A DNA stretch of 64,000 nt from Rossellomorea vietnamensis NBRC 101237 (GCF_001591825.1 NZ_BCVQ01000002.1:124001-188000); one strand, 5' to 3'. Shown: positions 42,647 to 52,254, counted from the first letter of the stretch. The notes: generated by a model from the sequence alone, not told the origin. Numbers and translations: made by a program.

Positions 42647-42967
42647 ATGATAGAGGAACTACATTCATTAATTGATTATATTGGTTTAATTCATGTTATT
42701 TTATGTTTATCTTTGCTTTTGTTTTTCTTTATCTTCTCAATAATAGATTTGTCTTTAAGTTTTTGGAGTCTAGTTATTATGGGATTTATTTTTTATACAG
42801 TGTTGAATATAAACGACGCACCTTGGTCAATATTTGAAAAAACAATGATTTACGGAATGTTTTGTGCAGGTGGTTGGATCATAGCCGTTCCATTTAATAT
42901 CATTATTTCACTTATGAATGTAGGAGAAATTGTTGTGAAGAAGATTAGGAAATGGGCAGAATACTAA
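42647..42967 (+). CDS. Hypothetical membrane protein, 106 aa
   Basis: Three or four hydrophobic helices (IGLIHVILCLSLLLFFFIFS, LVIMGFIFYTVLNI, MFCAGGWIIAVPFNIIISLM) and a basic tail KKIRKWAEY facing the cytoplasm. AAGGGGTTG lies about 7 bases before the ATG. No family recognised; it stands alone between repeat blocks. Confidence 0.55.
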   Translation: MIEELHSLIDYIGLIHVILCLSLLLFFFIFSIIDLSLSFWSLVIMGFIFYTVLNINDAPWSIFEKTMIYGMFCAGGWIIAVPFNIIISLMNVGEIVVKKIRKWAEY

Positions 42968-42968
42968 A

Positions 42969-43083
42969 ACAGGGACATAGGGACAGGTCCCCTTCTCCAA
43001 AATGGATTAATATGAAAAAGACGAAGGAATAGGTTCCTCCGTCTTCTTTCTTAATGGGACATGGGAATTATCCCTCTGTCCCA
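42969..43083. repeat. Composite repeat with GACGAAGGA hairpin, terminator
   Basis: GGGACATAGGGACAGGTCCCC (about 42970-42991), then hairpin AAGACGAAGGAA (43018-43029)/TTCCTCCGTCTT with T-rich tail, then GGGACATGGGAATTATCCC and CTGTCCC near 43058-43082. The same arm-hairpin-arm order as at 24394-24516. It lies between converging genes. Confidence 0.65.
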
Positions 43084-43084
43084 C

Positions 43085-44149
43085 CTATTCCTCAAACTGC
43101 TCTTCGTCGAAGTAAGGGGTATAGTTGTAGATCTTCCATTTTCCGCTTTTTGAATCGAGCTTCAGGTTATAGGATCCATCCATTTTAGACGTAAAGTCCA
43201 TGTTGAAGTCATCGCTCTTATAAGTGAATCTTCCGACCATTCCAGTAGCTTCTACAGTAAGGAAGCGGTCAGAGCTGGATAGGATACTGAGTGAAAGCTT
43301 CGAATCATCAATTTCGACTGTGTATCCTTCATCAGCAGGGAAGTAGATTCCGCCAAGATCCCTTGCTTCTGTCAGGTAGTATCCTGTGCCGTTTTCTTCA
43401 TAGAGTGCCATCAGTTCATCAGATGCATTAGTCTCCATCAGGCTGTTCTCCTTAAGGATGTGATCTTTAAGGAACCCTTTTACGTCTTCTTCAGCAGGAA
43501 GATTGGATTGCTCCTTGTTTAATCCCCGGTGAATCATGACGATTGCCTGTGCTCTAGTTGCTAGATTGAGTGGTTTGAAAGTCGTTCCAAACCCTTTCAC
43601 AATTTCTGCGTTAGAAGCTTTGTTGATGTAGTCAAATGCCCAATAATCCTTGCTGACATCAGAGAATTTCTGAGTAGCCGAGTTCTGGAATGGAACCGTT
43701 TTCTCAAAGGCAAGCACAATCATCTTCGTCATTTGATCTCTTGTGATATTGTTATTTGGTGAAAATGTTCCATTTGTGTTTCCGTTAATGATTCCAAGGC
43801 TGCTCGCCGTATTTACATACTCATAGTACCAAGCTGACGATTTAACATCGCTGAATTTCTTCGCTGGCCCATTTGCTTCCAGTGACAGTGCGTTTACGAG
43901 GATTTTTGTAAACTGTGCCCTAGTGATATTGTCATTGGGCTTCACAGTCATATTCATGTCTTCATCCATATACCCGTCAATGATATCAGCATTGATGAAA
44001 TCATTGATTTCTTCCCATGCCCAGTGTTCCTCATCGATGTCCATAGGAATGTAGTGATCAATCGTCTTTCCTCCAGCAGCAAAAGCCGATTGTAAAGGTA
44101 AAGCAATGAATGCCAACCCCAAGCAAAGTAATAGTTTAAATGCTTTCAA
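43085..44149 (-). CDS. Secreted SLH-domain protein, N-terminal SLH repeats
   Basis: 354 residues. Signal peptide at 1-24 (LLLCLGLAFIALPLQSAFA). Three SLH repeats follow to about 210 (EEHWAWEEINDFINADIIDG, SSAWYYEYVNTASSLGIING, DYWAFDYINKASNAEIVKGF), then a ~140-residue domain of unknown type rich in strands. TTG start with GAGGGGAAA upstream. SLH repeats hold it to pyruvylated wall polymer. It faces the divergent SLH gene at 44522. Confidence 0.82.
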   Translation of the reverse strand: MKAFKLLLCLGLAFIALPLQSAFAAGGKTIDHYIPMDIDEEHWAWEEINDFINADIIDGYMDEDMNMTVKPNDNITRAQFTKILVNALSLEANGPAKKFSDVKSSAWYYEYVNTASSLGIINGNTNGTFSPNNNITRDQMTKMIVLAFEKTVPFQNSATQKFSDVSKDYWAFDYINKASNAEIVKGFGTTFKPLNLATRAQAIVMIHRGLNKEQSNLPAEEDVKGFLKDHILKENSLMETNASDELMALYEENGTGYYLTEARDLGGIYFPADEGYTVEIDDSKLSLSILSSSDRFLTVEATGMVGRFTYKSDDFNMDFTSKMDGSYNLKLDSKSGKWKIYNYTPYFDEEQFEE

Positions 44150-44521
44150 ATGGTGTTTCCCCTCTCAAAATATGTTACTAACAGATTGATAATATTTCAT
44201 TTATGTTAAATTAGCTATCAGAAAAAAATGGTATTTTTGGAAGGGGTAGGAATGCTTGCCTGGTGTTCCAATGTTCAAGTGACATCTTCTAAATGACTAC
44301 TGATCTTTCTCTGAATTTAGGCTGGGATAAGTGGACTAGTCGGTTCGTACTTAGTAGGGTTAAATTACCAATAATCAATGAGGTAATATTCGCCTATTTT
44401 TATGATAAAATTGCCAATGGTGTTTCATACCAGATTAGTAAAATTTATTGTGTAAGGTAATCAACCCTGTAGAATCTACTAATCTAACATCAAGATTACT
44501 ACATATGAAGGAGTTTTATAA
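44150..44521. other. Divergent region between two SLH genes
   Basis: 372 AT-rich bases without a gene. TGATAATATT and AGTAAAATTT-type stretches could serve as promoters for both sides, and GGTAATATTCGCC/GGTAATCAACC resemble a short direct repeat, but no site is clear enough to name. Confidence 0.4.
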
Positions 44522-46651
44522 ATGAGTCATTATTCCACACGTTTCCGTAAGGTATTTGCAGCAGCTGCAGCGGCCGCGGTTATTTCTTCAACTGTGCCGA
44601 CGGCTTCGGCGTTCACATTTAAAGATGTATCCGTAAGATATGAGCTGGCCGTAGATTATTTAGTGAAAGAACATATTACAAACGGTCTTTCAGATTCAGA
44701 ATTTGGCATCACTGACCAGATTAAACGGGCAGACGCAGCGGTCATGATTGCGAGAGCACTGAACTTAATTGGAGAAGAAGCACCTGATGCGGGGTTCAAC
44801 GACGTGCCAAAACGTGCACAGAGCGCAGTGAACATCCTAAAAAAGCAAGGTATCATCAATGGGAAAACGGCAACTCGTTTCGGTTCGGACGATACATTGA
44901 CCCGCGGGGAAATGGCGATCATCATAGCCAGGGCTTATCACCTCAAAGGCGATGCTAATGTGCCGTTTGTAGATGTGAACAACCGTTACATGGAATATGT
45001 AAAAGCCCTTATCGCAAACGACATCACCCAAGGAAAATCGGCCACTTTATTTGGTACCGATCAACAAATTACACGCGGTGAGTTTGCGCTTTTCATTTAT
45101 CGTTCAGAATCTCCATATAACCCAGTCATGATGAAAGTCATCCAGCCTGAAGACATTCATGCACGTACATATATGGACGTTTCCCTTCCGACGACGGTTG
45201 ACGTTCTCATGCGAGGAAATAACCTGGAAGAAAAAATGGTAAGTTGGGAAATGACCGACTTCAGTTCTCCGGGAGAGCACGTTATTCAAGGGGACATTAT
45301 CGGAACAGACTTGAAGACCTCCCTGCACATTACAATTGAAACCACATTTGAAGACGTCAATGCCCAAAAAGCGGACGAAATCATTGCGTCCTTACCAGAA
45401 ACAATCACCTTGGCAGATGAAGAAAAAATAAAAGAGGCAAGAGCGCTTGTTGATGAAGTGCTTCAAAGAGGAAGCGAAGATATGATTAAAGGCTTTGCGA
45501 CTCTTGTGAAAGCAGAAGACACGATTGACCTTCTTTATGCAATCAATGATGCTGAAGAAGCCATCAAAGCCTTGCCGGAAATCATCACACTGGATGATAA
45601 AGACAGTGTGGAAGCAGTAAGGAATCAAGTAAATACTGTTTATGGCATGAATGCAAAAGCAGATATTCCAAGTATTGAAAAGCTGGAAAAAGCGGAGAGT
45701 ACCATTCTATTGCTCACTCGTACGAATGAGGCGGAGGAAGCAATCAAAGTAATCCCTCATCCGGTTGCTCTTGATGACGCCGAAGTAATTCTAACAGCCC
45801 GGGCTAAAGTGGAAGAAGTGTTGAAAGTGGATGCAGCCGCAGTTATTAAGGGCATTTCAGTCCTGCAAGCCGCTGAATCTGACATTGAGCTTCTCCAAGC
45901 TGAAAATCAGGCAGAAGAAGCCATTGCCGCTCTCCCGGACTCTATTACATTAGAAAACCGTTCTGACGTAGAAGCAGCTCGTAAAAAGGTAGCTGCAGCA
46001 TTAGAACTGGATAAGAGCATCAGTATCGCTGGATTAACTAAACTTGAATCAGCAGAGGAACGCATTCAAGAACTCCTAGTCGAAACGGCACAAGTGGACC
46101 TGAACTCGAGTCGGGTTAAGATGAATACCAATAAAACGTACCAACTAACGGCATCCGTCACACCAACTGAAGTCTCGGATTCCCTAGACATGACATGGAC
46201 TTCAAGTAATCCGACGGTTGCAACTGTGGACGACAATGGAGTTGTCACTTCTCACGAAGAGGGCTCGGCCGTCATAACGGCGACGCTTGAGAATGGAAAA
46301 TCGGCTGAAAGCATCATTGACGTCACGGATCGGCCGGCACTTACATTCAGTCACGGTACAAGTCAAATCAACAATGTGATCAAAAGCTTGAGTACTTCTT
46401 TTTATAATTTGAGCGAAAACACCGTTACGGTTAAAAAAGTTGAGATCTATGAAGGCGGGACAAAAAAATCCGAGTATACGGAATCTAAGCTAATGGATGC
46501 TGGGATTGATACAGAGATTGGTTACTACGAGCAGTTTTCATTAGGCATTACGTATAACTTTGGAGGATTGTTGGCTTCGAACGGGGTCTATGTCCTCTAT
46601 ACAGTTGAATCGGGACAAGGGACTTATGAGTTTAAGTCAGTTATTAAATAA
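44522..46651 (+). CDS. SLH surface protein with four ~75-residue helical repeats and a Big_2 domain
   Basis: 709 residues. Signal peptide 1-30 (AAAAAAAVISSTVPTASA). Three SLH repeats from 31 to about 200 (YELAVDYLVKEHITNGLSD; NILKKQGIINGKTATRFG; YVKALIANDITQGKSATLFG). Then four repeats of about 75 residues, each with a variant of 'EEAI..LPE.ITL.D...VEAAR..V' (about 285-520), which look like helical bundles. A bacterial Ig-like Big_2 domain (WTSSNPTVATVDDNGVVT) and an ~110-residue C-terminal domain follow. AAGGAG lies 8 bases before the ATG. It is a rod-like adhesin or scaffold by inference. Confidence 0.82.
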   Translation: MSHYSTRFRKVFAAAAAAAVISSTVPTASAFTFKDVSVRYELAVDYLVKEHITNGLSDSEFGITDQIKRADAAVMIARALNLIGEEAPDAGFNDVPKRAQSAVNILKKQGIINGKTATRFGSDDTLTRGEMAIIIARAYHLKGDANVPFVDVNNRYMEYVKALIANDITQGKSATLFGTDQQITRGEFALFIYRSESPYNPVMMKVIQPEDIHARTYMDVSLPTTVDVLMRGNNLEEKMVSWEMTDFSSPGEHVIQGDIIGTDLKTSLHITIETTFEDVNAQKADEIIASLPETITLADEEKIKEARALVDEVLQRGSEDMIKGFATLVKAEDTIDLLYAINDAEEAIKALPEIITLDDKDSVEAVRNQVNTVYGMNAKADIPSIEKLEKAESTILLLTRTNEAEEAIKVIPHPVALDDAEVILTARAKVEEVLKVDAAAVIKGISVLQAAESDIELLQAENQAEEAIAALPDSITLENRSDVEAARKKVAAALELDKSISIAGLTKLESAEERIQELLVETAQVDLNSSRVKMNTNKTYQLTASVTPTEVSDSLDMTWTSSNPTVATVDDNGVVTSHEEGSAVITATLENGKSAESIIDVTDRPALTFSHGTSQINNVIKSLSTSFYNLSENTVTVKKVEIYEGGTKKSEYTESKLMDAGIDTEIGYYEQFSLGITYNFGGLLASNGVYVLYTVESGQGTYEFKSVIK

Positions 46652-46654
46652 TAT

Positions 46655-46700
46655 AGGATTCGAAAACCCCTTCTTTTATTTTTACGGGTTCGGTTTTAAA
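46655..46700 (+). terminator. Hairpin after the SLH gene, also one of two inverted flanks
   Basis: GAAAACCCC and GGGTTCGGTTTT flank a T-rich loop just past the stop codon. A similar ~40-base sequence in inverted orientation (CTCGAAAACCGAACCCGTTA) recurs at about 47318-47365. Confidence 0.5.
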
Positions 46701-46783
46701 GTACAAAATTTGAATGAGCAGTGCTTATCGCACAGTAATTTTCAATTGAATCAGTAGACACTTTAGTAGTGAAATGAACACGT

Positions 46784-46819
46784 AAAAAAGCTCGGAGCCA
46801 TTATGCTTCGAGCTTTTTT
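46784..46819. terminator. Perfect terminator hairpin
   Basis: AAAAAAGCTCGGAGC (46784-46798), loop CATTAT, GCTTCGAGCTTTTTT (46805-46819), with the outer 11 bp perfect and T-rich 3' arm. Confidence 0.8.
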
Positions 46820-46887
46820 ACAATTCTTTGTTAAAGATCATCACTCTTATGTTGAATAAGGAGAGCCGTTTCCCTGGCGTTTGAAAA

Positions 46888-47073
46888 TAAGCGGAAAAAT
46901 TCCGTTTAAATCGGAAAATATGGCTATTTCACGAATAATAGCCGGAGATTTTCCGCTTATGGAACAAGATCCGTTGAATATTGTTCCATATTGAGCAGTT
47001 AAGCGGAACTTCTCCGCTTATTTCAGCGTTTTACCTCTCCTCCACCTGCCTTAGACGGAATTTCTCCGCTTAT
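46888..47073. repeat. Nest of AAGCGGA palindromes
   Basis: Four related palindromes in 190 bases: TAAGCGGAA/TTCCGTTTA (46888-46908), an outer pair with GGAAAAT..GGCTATT against AATAGCC..ATTTTCC (about 46913-46953) ending in CCGCTTA, TGGAACAA/TTGTTCCA (46960-46988), TAAGCGGA/TCCGCTTA (47000-47020), and ACGGAATTTCTCCGCTTA (47055-47073). No gene is convincing in the whole gap 46652-47520. Confidence 0.65.
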
Positions 47074-47520
47074 CATTCTGCCGCCAAAATGGGATCATCA
47101 AAGCAGTATCCTTCATTGCTGGTTTACATTAACAAACATCATTTCCTCCAACGCGCTGACAAAATAACTTCTGTCACATTGCTAAAAGAAGTGCGAATTC
47201 GTGCGCTGAAATCCAATAAGCTCATTAAATTAAATACCTTGATATATCTACAAAAAGAAGCGATCCATTTCGTTTTCAAATTGGATCTGCTAATTAACGG
47301 GCGAATCAAGTCCTAGTACTCGAAAACCGAACCCGTTACTTTTATTAGGAGGGTTTTTAAAATTATGTGTGGGGACAGGCAACACTTTAGCGAACGATAT
47401 GTTCTTTATCAAAAACAATCGAAATAGGGCTGAATTTGTATGACGAAACATGCTCACTCCACATGGTTATTCCTGTAAACTGAAAAAGTAAGCAATAAGG
47501 ACTAGGAGAAGGGGTGTAAG

Positions 47521-48813
47521 ATGAGAGGTTTACGGAATAAGAGTGTAGCATTTGTCATAATGGCGGCTTTATTATGGAGCATTGTTGTGCCTGTTGTTTC
47601 AGCCCAGGAAGAATCCAGGATGGTTCACTACATATCACTGGGTGATTCGCTGGCAGTAGGGGTCACCCCCACCAATGAATTGGGGAATGGATATGCCGAT
47701 TTTGCTTCAGCGGCTCTTGCTGGAAAGGATTTATTGGGATCGTTCACGAAGGAGTTCGCCTATCCCGGGCTAACGTCTCAGAAGGTACTTGAAACCCTTG
47801 CAAATCCAACTCTTCAAGAAAAGCTGCGAACAGCTAATGTTGTGACCATTTCATCAGGGGCTAATGATTTCCTGTCGAACGTGACGATGACTGAAAATGG
47901 TCCGTATTTCGACATGAAGAAGCTTCCCGCGATTGTTTCCGGGATAGAAACAAATCTTGGTGCGACGATTCAGGCTATTCACGCGATCAATCCTGAGATT
48001 GATGTCTATGTGATGGGTTACTATTTCCCTTACCCTCATCTTCCTGATGAAAAGAAGGCCCCGTTCGTCGAATTGTCGAAGGGGTTAAACCAAGTGATAG
48101 AAGGTACATCTGAAGCATCCGGAGCCACATTCGTACCGATTTTCGATGCGTTTGGAACGAACGCCAGGGATTTCCTGCCAAACCCGCAGAATGTCCATCC
48201 GAATGAAGCAGGTTATCAGGTGATGGCAGCGGCTTTCTTAACAGCTCTTGAAGGAAATGAACTTCCGGAAGTGCCTGAAGCACCACCTGCCTACACAGAT
48301 CTTCCTGCAGATCACTGGGCATATGATCAAATCATGTACTTAAGTAAACTGGGTCTCGTAAAAGGAGCGACAGAATCGGAATTCAAACCAAACATAGGGA
48401 TGACAAGAGCGGAAGTAGCCGTCATGCTGGCCAAGCTGTCAGGAGAGGGTAATACTGAGTTGACTGATCCGGGTTTCAAAGATGTCACAAAGGAGCACCC
48501 TGCTTATCAGGCAATAGCTTCATTGACCCGAAAAGGGGTATTTTCCAAAGCAGCAAATTTCAATCCCAATCGGACGATCACCCGTGCTGAATTATCAAAA
48601 GTAGTGGTAAGAGCCCTGGAGCTTCCTCAAAACCCACCAAGTAAGGTTCTATTCAGAGATGTACATGCAAACTACTGGGGATCGGTCTATATTAATACAC
48701 TGTCATCCTATGGCATCGTAAATGGATACACAAATGGTCAATTCAAGCCGGGAGCACCCATAACGAGAGCGGAATTCTCCGTTATTGCTTTCCGAGTGTT
48801 GCAGATGGATTAG
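47521..48813 (+). CDS. SLH-anchored GDSL/SGNH esterase
   Basis: 430-residue surface hydrolase, probably an esterase or lipase. Signal peptide 1-28 (cut after VVSA). SGNH domain 30-245: block I GDSLAVG with Ser43, Asn in SSGANDF near 112-118, and the Asp/His end NPQNVHPNEAGY near 220-231. Three C-terminal SLH repeats (LPADHWAYDQIMYLSKLGLV; HPAYQAIASLTRKGVF; NYWGSVYINTLSSYGIVNG). RBS GGAGAAGGGGTG precedes the ATG. The SLH repeats place the esterase on the cell surface. Confidence 0.88.
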   Translation: MRGLRNKSVAFVIMAALLWSIVVPVVSAQEESRMVHYISLGDSLAVGVTPTNELGNGYADFASAALAGKDLLGSFTKEFAYPGLTSQKVLETLANPTLQEKLRTANVVTISSGANDFLSNVTMTENGPYFDMKKLPAIVSGIETNLGATIQAIHAINPEIDVYVMGYYFPYPHLPDEKKAPFVELSKGLNQVIEGTSEASGATFVPIFDAFGTNARDFLPNPQNVHPNEAGYQVMAAAFLTALEGNELPEVPEAPPAYTDLPADHWAYDQIMYLSKLGLVKGATESEFKPNIGMTRAEVAVMLAKLSGEGNTELTDPGFKDVTKEHPAYQAIASLTRKGVFSKAANFNPNRTITRAELSKVVVRALELPQNPPSKVLFRDVHANYWGSVYINTLSSYGIVNGYTNGQFKPGAPITRAEFSVIAFRVLQMD

Positions 48814-48843
48814 TGAGGGGAGTGCCACCCCACTTTCCAAAAA

Positions 48844-48880
48844 AAGAGACGAAGGGATGTCTTATATCCCTTCGTCTCTT
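48844..48880. terminator. Perfect GAGACGAAGG-family terminator
   Basis: AAGAGACGAAGGGAT (48844-48858), loop GTCTTAT, ATCCCTTCGTCTCTT (48866-48880): perfect 15-bp stem, between converging SLH genes. A GAGGGGAGTGCCACCCCAC arm precedes it at about 48816. Confidence 0.8.
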
Positions 48881-48908
48881 CTATTTGTATAAAGGGTTGT
48901 AATGTGTC

Positions 48909-50360
48909 CTAGCGTACATTATATGAAGCCACATACCCTTTTTGTTCTGTTCTCACAACTTCAACCGGATACCAAACAAATTGATTTGAGTCTGAATCCA
49001 GATCGTAAACAGGTGCTGCCAGGATCTTCAGTTTTTCTGCTGATTGAAGGGGAGTCCCTTTAGACCTCGTAGTCGCATCAGCACGAAGAGTGGTTCCGAC
49101 ATGGACGACCTGATCACCAGGTTCAAAGTAATGTCTTGACGGTGTGTAGTCGGCATAGAAATCATAATGATCCTTTTTAAATACAATATTCCAATTCGTA
49201 TCCTCGCCGTAGTGGAAATCATCGACAGTCATTGGTATTTGAAATATCTGTGGAGTGACTTGTCCTTTGTTATCCATATCCCGGTATACTTTCATCTGAT
49301 AAGAATCAAAGTTATGGTCTCCGGTTGCTTTCACGAATGGACTATTTACTGCTACTGCACCGTTATAACCCATGATGGCAAAATACCAGTTTTCAAGATT
49401 CATAGGATCTTGATCACCAATGGTAGGCAAAGCAGGATCGGTATATTTAGAAGCAAGAATTTTAATTCCTTGTTCTATGTTATACGTGATATCATACTTT
49501 AGCTTTTCTTCGTTCACGCCGGATTCGAAAGGCGGGGTGACTTGCATGATCCCGATGCCGCCATCATCACTTATGATCGGATCACCGTTTGAATCAAATT
49601 GTTTCCATCCACCGCTTTCAACCGAAGCGATACTTTTCACAACTTCCGGTGGTACAACGGTATCTGCTTCAAGTGCCGCCTTCGTAATCAAGCAGTTGAC
49701 GGTTTGATAGTCCGGGTTTGTTCGTGACTCTGGATCATAGCCGCAGGCATTTACTTTTAACCTGAAATCATCACTTACTGCTCTTGCCAAGAAAGCAGAG
49801 AACTGGGCACGAGTCACCTGTTTTAAAGGTTGAAACGTTCCATCTGTATACCCTTCCGTAACACCAAATGAAATAATTTGACGGATGGAGCGGTAAGCTT
49901 CCATTTGAATTGAAACATCACTAAATGGTACTAATGCTTCATCCTTCATATCAAAGGCTCTTGCAAGAAACATGGCCATTTGACCACGTGTGACCGTTTC
50001 TCCAGGTCTGAAGGAGTTATCACCATAGCCGGAAATAATGCCATTTTCATAGGCTGTTTGGATATAGCCTGAACCTGTAGTGGATTTACCCACATCTGTA
50101 AATGACGACTCGCGGGGCTCGTCACTATAGCCCAGGACTCTTCCAATCATGATGGCTGCCTGGGCACGGTTTACGGCCATACTAGGCTTGAATTCACCAT
50201 CTGTGAATCCTTCGATGACTCCTTCACTATACAAGTACATCATTTCATCATAAAAGTTGGTTCCCTTATGTAAATCGGTGAAGCTTTGGGCACTGGCTGA
50301 TGAAGAGGCTGCACCAAAAAGCAGGGCACCGATCAATAAAATGCGAAACATGTGTTTCAT
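48909..50360 (-). CDS. SLH protein with transglycosylase-like and SH3-like domains
   Basis: 483 residues. Signal peptide about 1-25 (FRILLIGALLFGAASSSASA). Three SLH repeats (to about 195; e.g. YDEMMYLYSEGVIEGFTDG, TAYENGIISGYGDNSF, IRQIISFGVTEGYTDG). A lytic-transglycosylase-like domain near 215-345 has the catalytic-type Glu in SIASVESGGW and GIGIMQVTPPF; the C-terminus is SH3-like (TLRADATTRSKGTPL, GYVASYNVR). ATG 50360 is favoured since AAAGGGGGA lies about 7 bases upstream; ATG 50366 is too close. Likely role: surface muralytic enzyme. Confidence 0.78.
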   Translation of the reverse strand: MKHMFRILLIGALLFGAASSSASAQSFTDLHKGTNFYDEMMYLYSEGVIEGFTDGEFKPSMAVNRAQAAIMIGRVLGYSDEPRESSFTDVGKSTTGSGYIQTAYENGIISGYGDNSFRPGETVTRGQMAMFLARAFDMKDEALVPFSDVSIQMEAYRSIRQIISFGVTEGYTDGTFQPLKQVTRAQFSAFLARAVSDDFRLKVNACGYDPESRTNPDYQTVNCLITKAALEADTVVPPEVVKSIASVESGGWKQFDSNGDPIISDDGGIGIMQVTPPFESGVNEEKLKYDITYNIEQGIKILASKYTDPALPTIGDQDPMNLENWYFAIMGYNGAVAVNSPFVKATGDHNFDSYQMKVYRDMDNKGQVTPQIFQIPMTVDDFHYGEDTNWNIVFKKDHYDFYADYTPSRHYFEPGDQVVHVGTTLRADATTRSKGTPLQSAEKLKILAAPVYDLDSDSNQFVWYPVEVVRTEQKGYVASYNVR

Positions 50361-50615
50361 GTTCATTCCCCCTTTATTACTATTGTAATAGAGTTGGAAG
50401 ATAATTGGAAGGATTTTTGGGGATATGGGGGGTTGTCAGCATGCCTGCTTCCATTTAAAAATAAAGGAAACTAAAACTTTATACCTATTGAAGAGTGTTA
50501 TTAAAATCCATATGATGGAATTAACATTACAAAAATTACATATATATTACAGATGTGAATTCTTCTGTAGGAAAATCCTCATATTATTTCCAGGTAAGTG
50601 CAAATTTAAAATCTA

Positions 50616-51011
50616 TTATTCTTCTTGAACATCGATGCTTTCATACATTTCATTCACAATTGGGAAAATATCTGGTTCTGTATGATAATAATGCTCATCT
50701 ATTTCTGTCATGGTAAATTGGAACGTACGTTCATCCTGTTGATACAGCGCAATGGAATACCGCCATCCTTCCCTTTTCTCTTGGTTTTCATCTGGAATGA
50801 ACTTAATGTCCTTTATTTCACTTAACAATTCTTCAATTTTATTATTATCTGTGATGGTTTTTTTAAATCCAGTACTCCCATCCACTATGACGATTTTGGT
50901 TACATCATTAAGATCCTTCTCATAAAACTCTGTAAGGGTCTTTGTCTCTAAACCACAACCAGCCAGTACAATTAATAAGCTAAAAACAATCAAGTACAAT
51001 GAATTTCTCAA
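50616..51011 (-). CDS. Hypothetical lipoprotein
   Basis: 131 residues with a lipoprotein signal (LYLIVFSLLIVLAGC, acylated Cys19). The mature part is acidic and mixed alpha/beta, no family recognised. The TTG start has AAGGAGGGA upstream. Single gene, oriented away from the next transcription unit. Confidence 0.7.
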   Translation of the reverse strand: MRNSLYLIVFSLLIVLAGCGLETKTLTEFYEKDLNDVTKIVIVDGSTGFKKTITDNNKIEELLSEIKDIKFIPDENQEKREGWRYSIALYQQDERTFQFTMTEIDEHYYHTEPDIFPIVNEMYESIDVQEE

Positions 51012-51177
51012 AATATCCCTCCTTGCCTACTATATTCGTGACTAATTTCATAAATCCCTCCATAGGGGGATAAGGACCCTCTAATAGAAGAGGAGAATTC
51101 AAGAGTATAGGGGTTAGATTTAAGGATAAGGGATCTGACACCCGTTCTGGAAAAAAAGAGAAGAAAGGTGGGATATC

Positions 51178-52095
51178 ATGAAAGAAGTCACTATGAAAAC
51201 AATAAAGAATCCAAAGGTAAGGATCTTATTGATTATTATTCTGGCATTCGGGTTTGTAGAAGTGGTCACGGACTTCACGAAAAGCAAAAAGGAAACGATG
51301 AATAATTCTATCGGAGGGTACGTGAACAGCCCGATTCCAACTTTCGGAGAGGTGGTTCAAGGCGGGAATTACAGAAGGGGAACAGGGAATATCTTTACGA
51401 AGCCCGGCCCTGAAGGTTCTAATAGAAGAGGAGCAGTGGAGGTGCTGCCAGGAGAAGAGTACGTGCCTGACATACCTTCCTTTCTGCAAAAGGTCATGAC
51501 GAAAGATGGATACACAACCGAAGTTACATTGGAAAAGGTAAATAAAAGTGGAGAAAATCCAATCGTTCTCTATTCCAAAAAAACAAGCGACATTAAAGAA
51601 CTAACGGTCAAGATTCCTCCACCCCATGGCGCTCTCTACAGATATACTCTCATAGTACGTGATGGGAACGGAAAGTTCAGGGATATTCATTATGACCCGC
51701 TTTACGCTTCTCTAAAAGATTTTAATGTAGCAATCAATGTAGAAAAGAATAAATATCATCCTGAAGAAGTATTAACTATGAGCTTAACCAACTGGGGACC
51801 CAACCACCTTTCCTACTTAGAAGAATGGAAAATCTATCGTTCAGTAGGATGGAAATGGGTGAAGGTAGATACTTGGGGACCGCCGGAGTCTTATCCTGCA
51901 ATAGGCAGGGTGGAAACGGTTTACTATCCAGAACATGCTCTCCTAAAAGGACATTCCATTATGCTGGAGCCATGGACCACAGATGCCCTTACACTAAAAA
52001 GAGTTCCATTGATACCGGGGACCTACAAAATAGAAGGCACATTTGGTACCAGCACTGAGCATTTTACTCTGGAAGACAGTTTTATCGTTGATTAA
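51178..52095 (+). CDS. Membrane-anchored hypothetical protein with Ig-like C-terminus
   Basis: 305 residues. One signal-anchor helix near 14-30 (RILLIIILAFGFVEVVTDF), then a Gly/Asn/Arg-rich stretch (QGGNYRRGTGNIFTKPGPEG), then a strand-rich region 130-305 with YHPEEVLTMSLTNWGPNHLS and FTLEDSFIVD, resembling bacterial immunoglobulin-like domains. AAAGGTGGG precedes the ATG. No family assigned. It is followed by two membrane-protein genes on the same strand. Confidence 0.6.
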   Translation: MKEVTMKTIKNPKVRILLIIILAFGFVEVVTDFTKSKKETMNNSIGGYVNSPIPTFGEVVQGGNYRRGTGNIFTKPGPEGSNRRGAVEVLPGEEYVPDIPSFLQKVMTKDGYTTEVTLEKVNKSGENPIVLYSKKTSDIKELTVKIPPPHGALYRYTLIVRDGNGKFRDIHYDPLYASLKDFNVAINVEKNKYHPEEVLTMSLTNWGPNHLSYLEEWKIYRSVGWKWVKVDTWGPPESYPAIGRVETVYYPEHALLKGHSIMLEPWTTDALTLKRVPLIPGTYKIEGTFGTSTEHFTLEDSFIVD

Positions 52096-52254
52096 TATGT
52101 GACTGGAGGACAGATCTTGTGGGACAAGTGAGCACTCTCCCATCCCGGCAATTTTCTACAAAAACTCTGAAGATATTTGACATGTTTCCCAAAGGTGAAA
52201 GTGGAGCCGTTAAAGAATTAGTATTCTATTGAATCCATTTTAGGGAGCGATTCT

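Noticed and set aside
46981-47316. 111-codon frame in the palindrome region
   Set aside because: It begins inside an inverted repeat and crosses two palindromes, has no ribosome-binding site and no recognisable domain; kept as non-coding.
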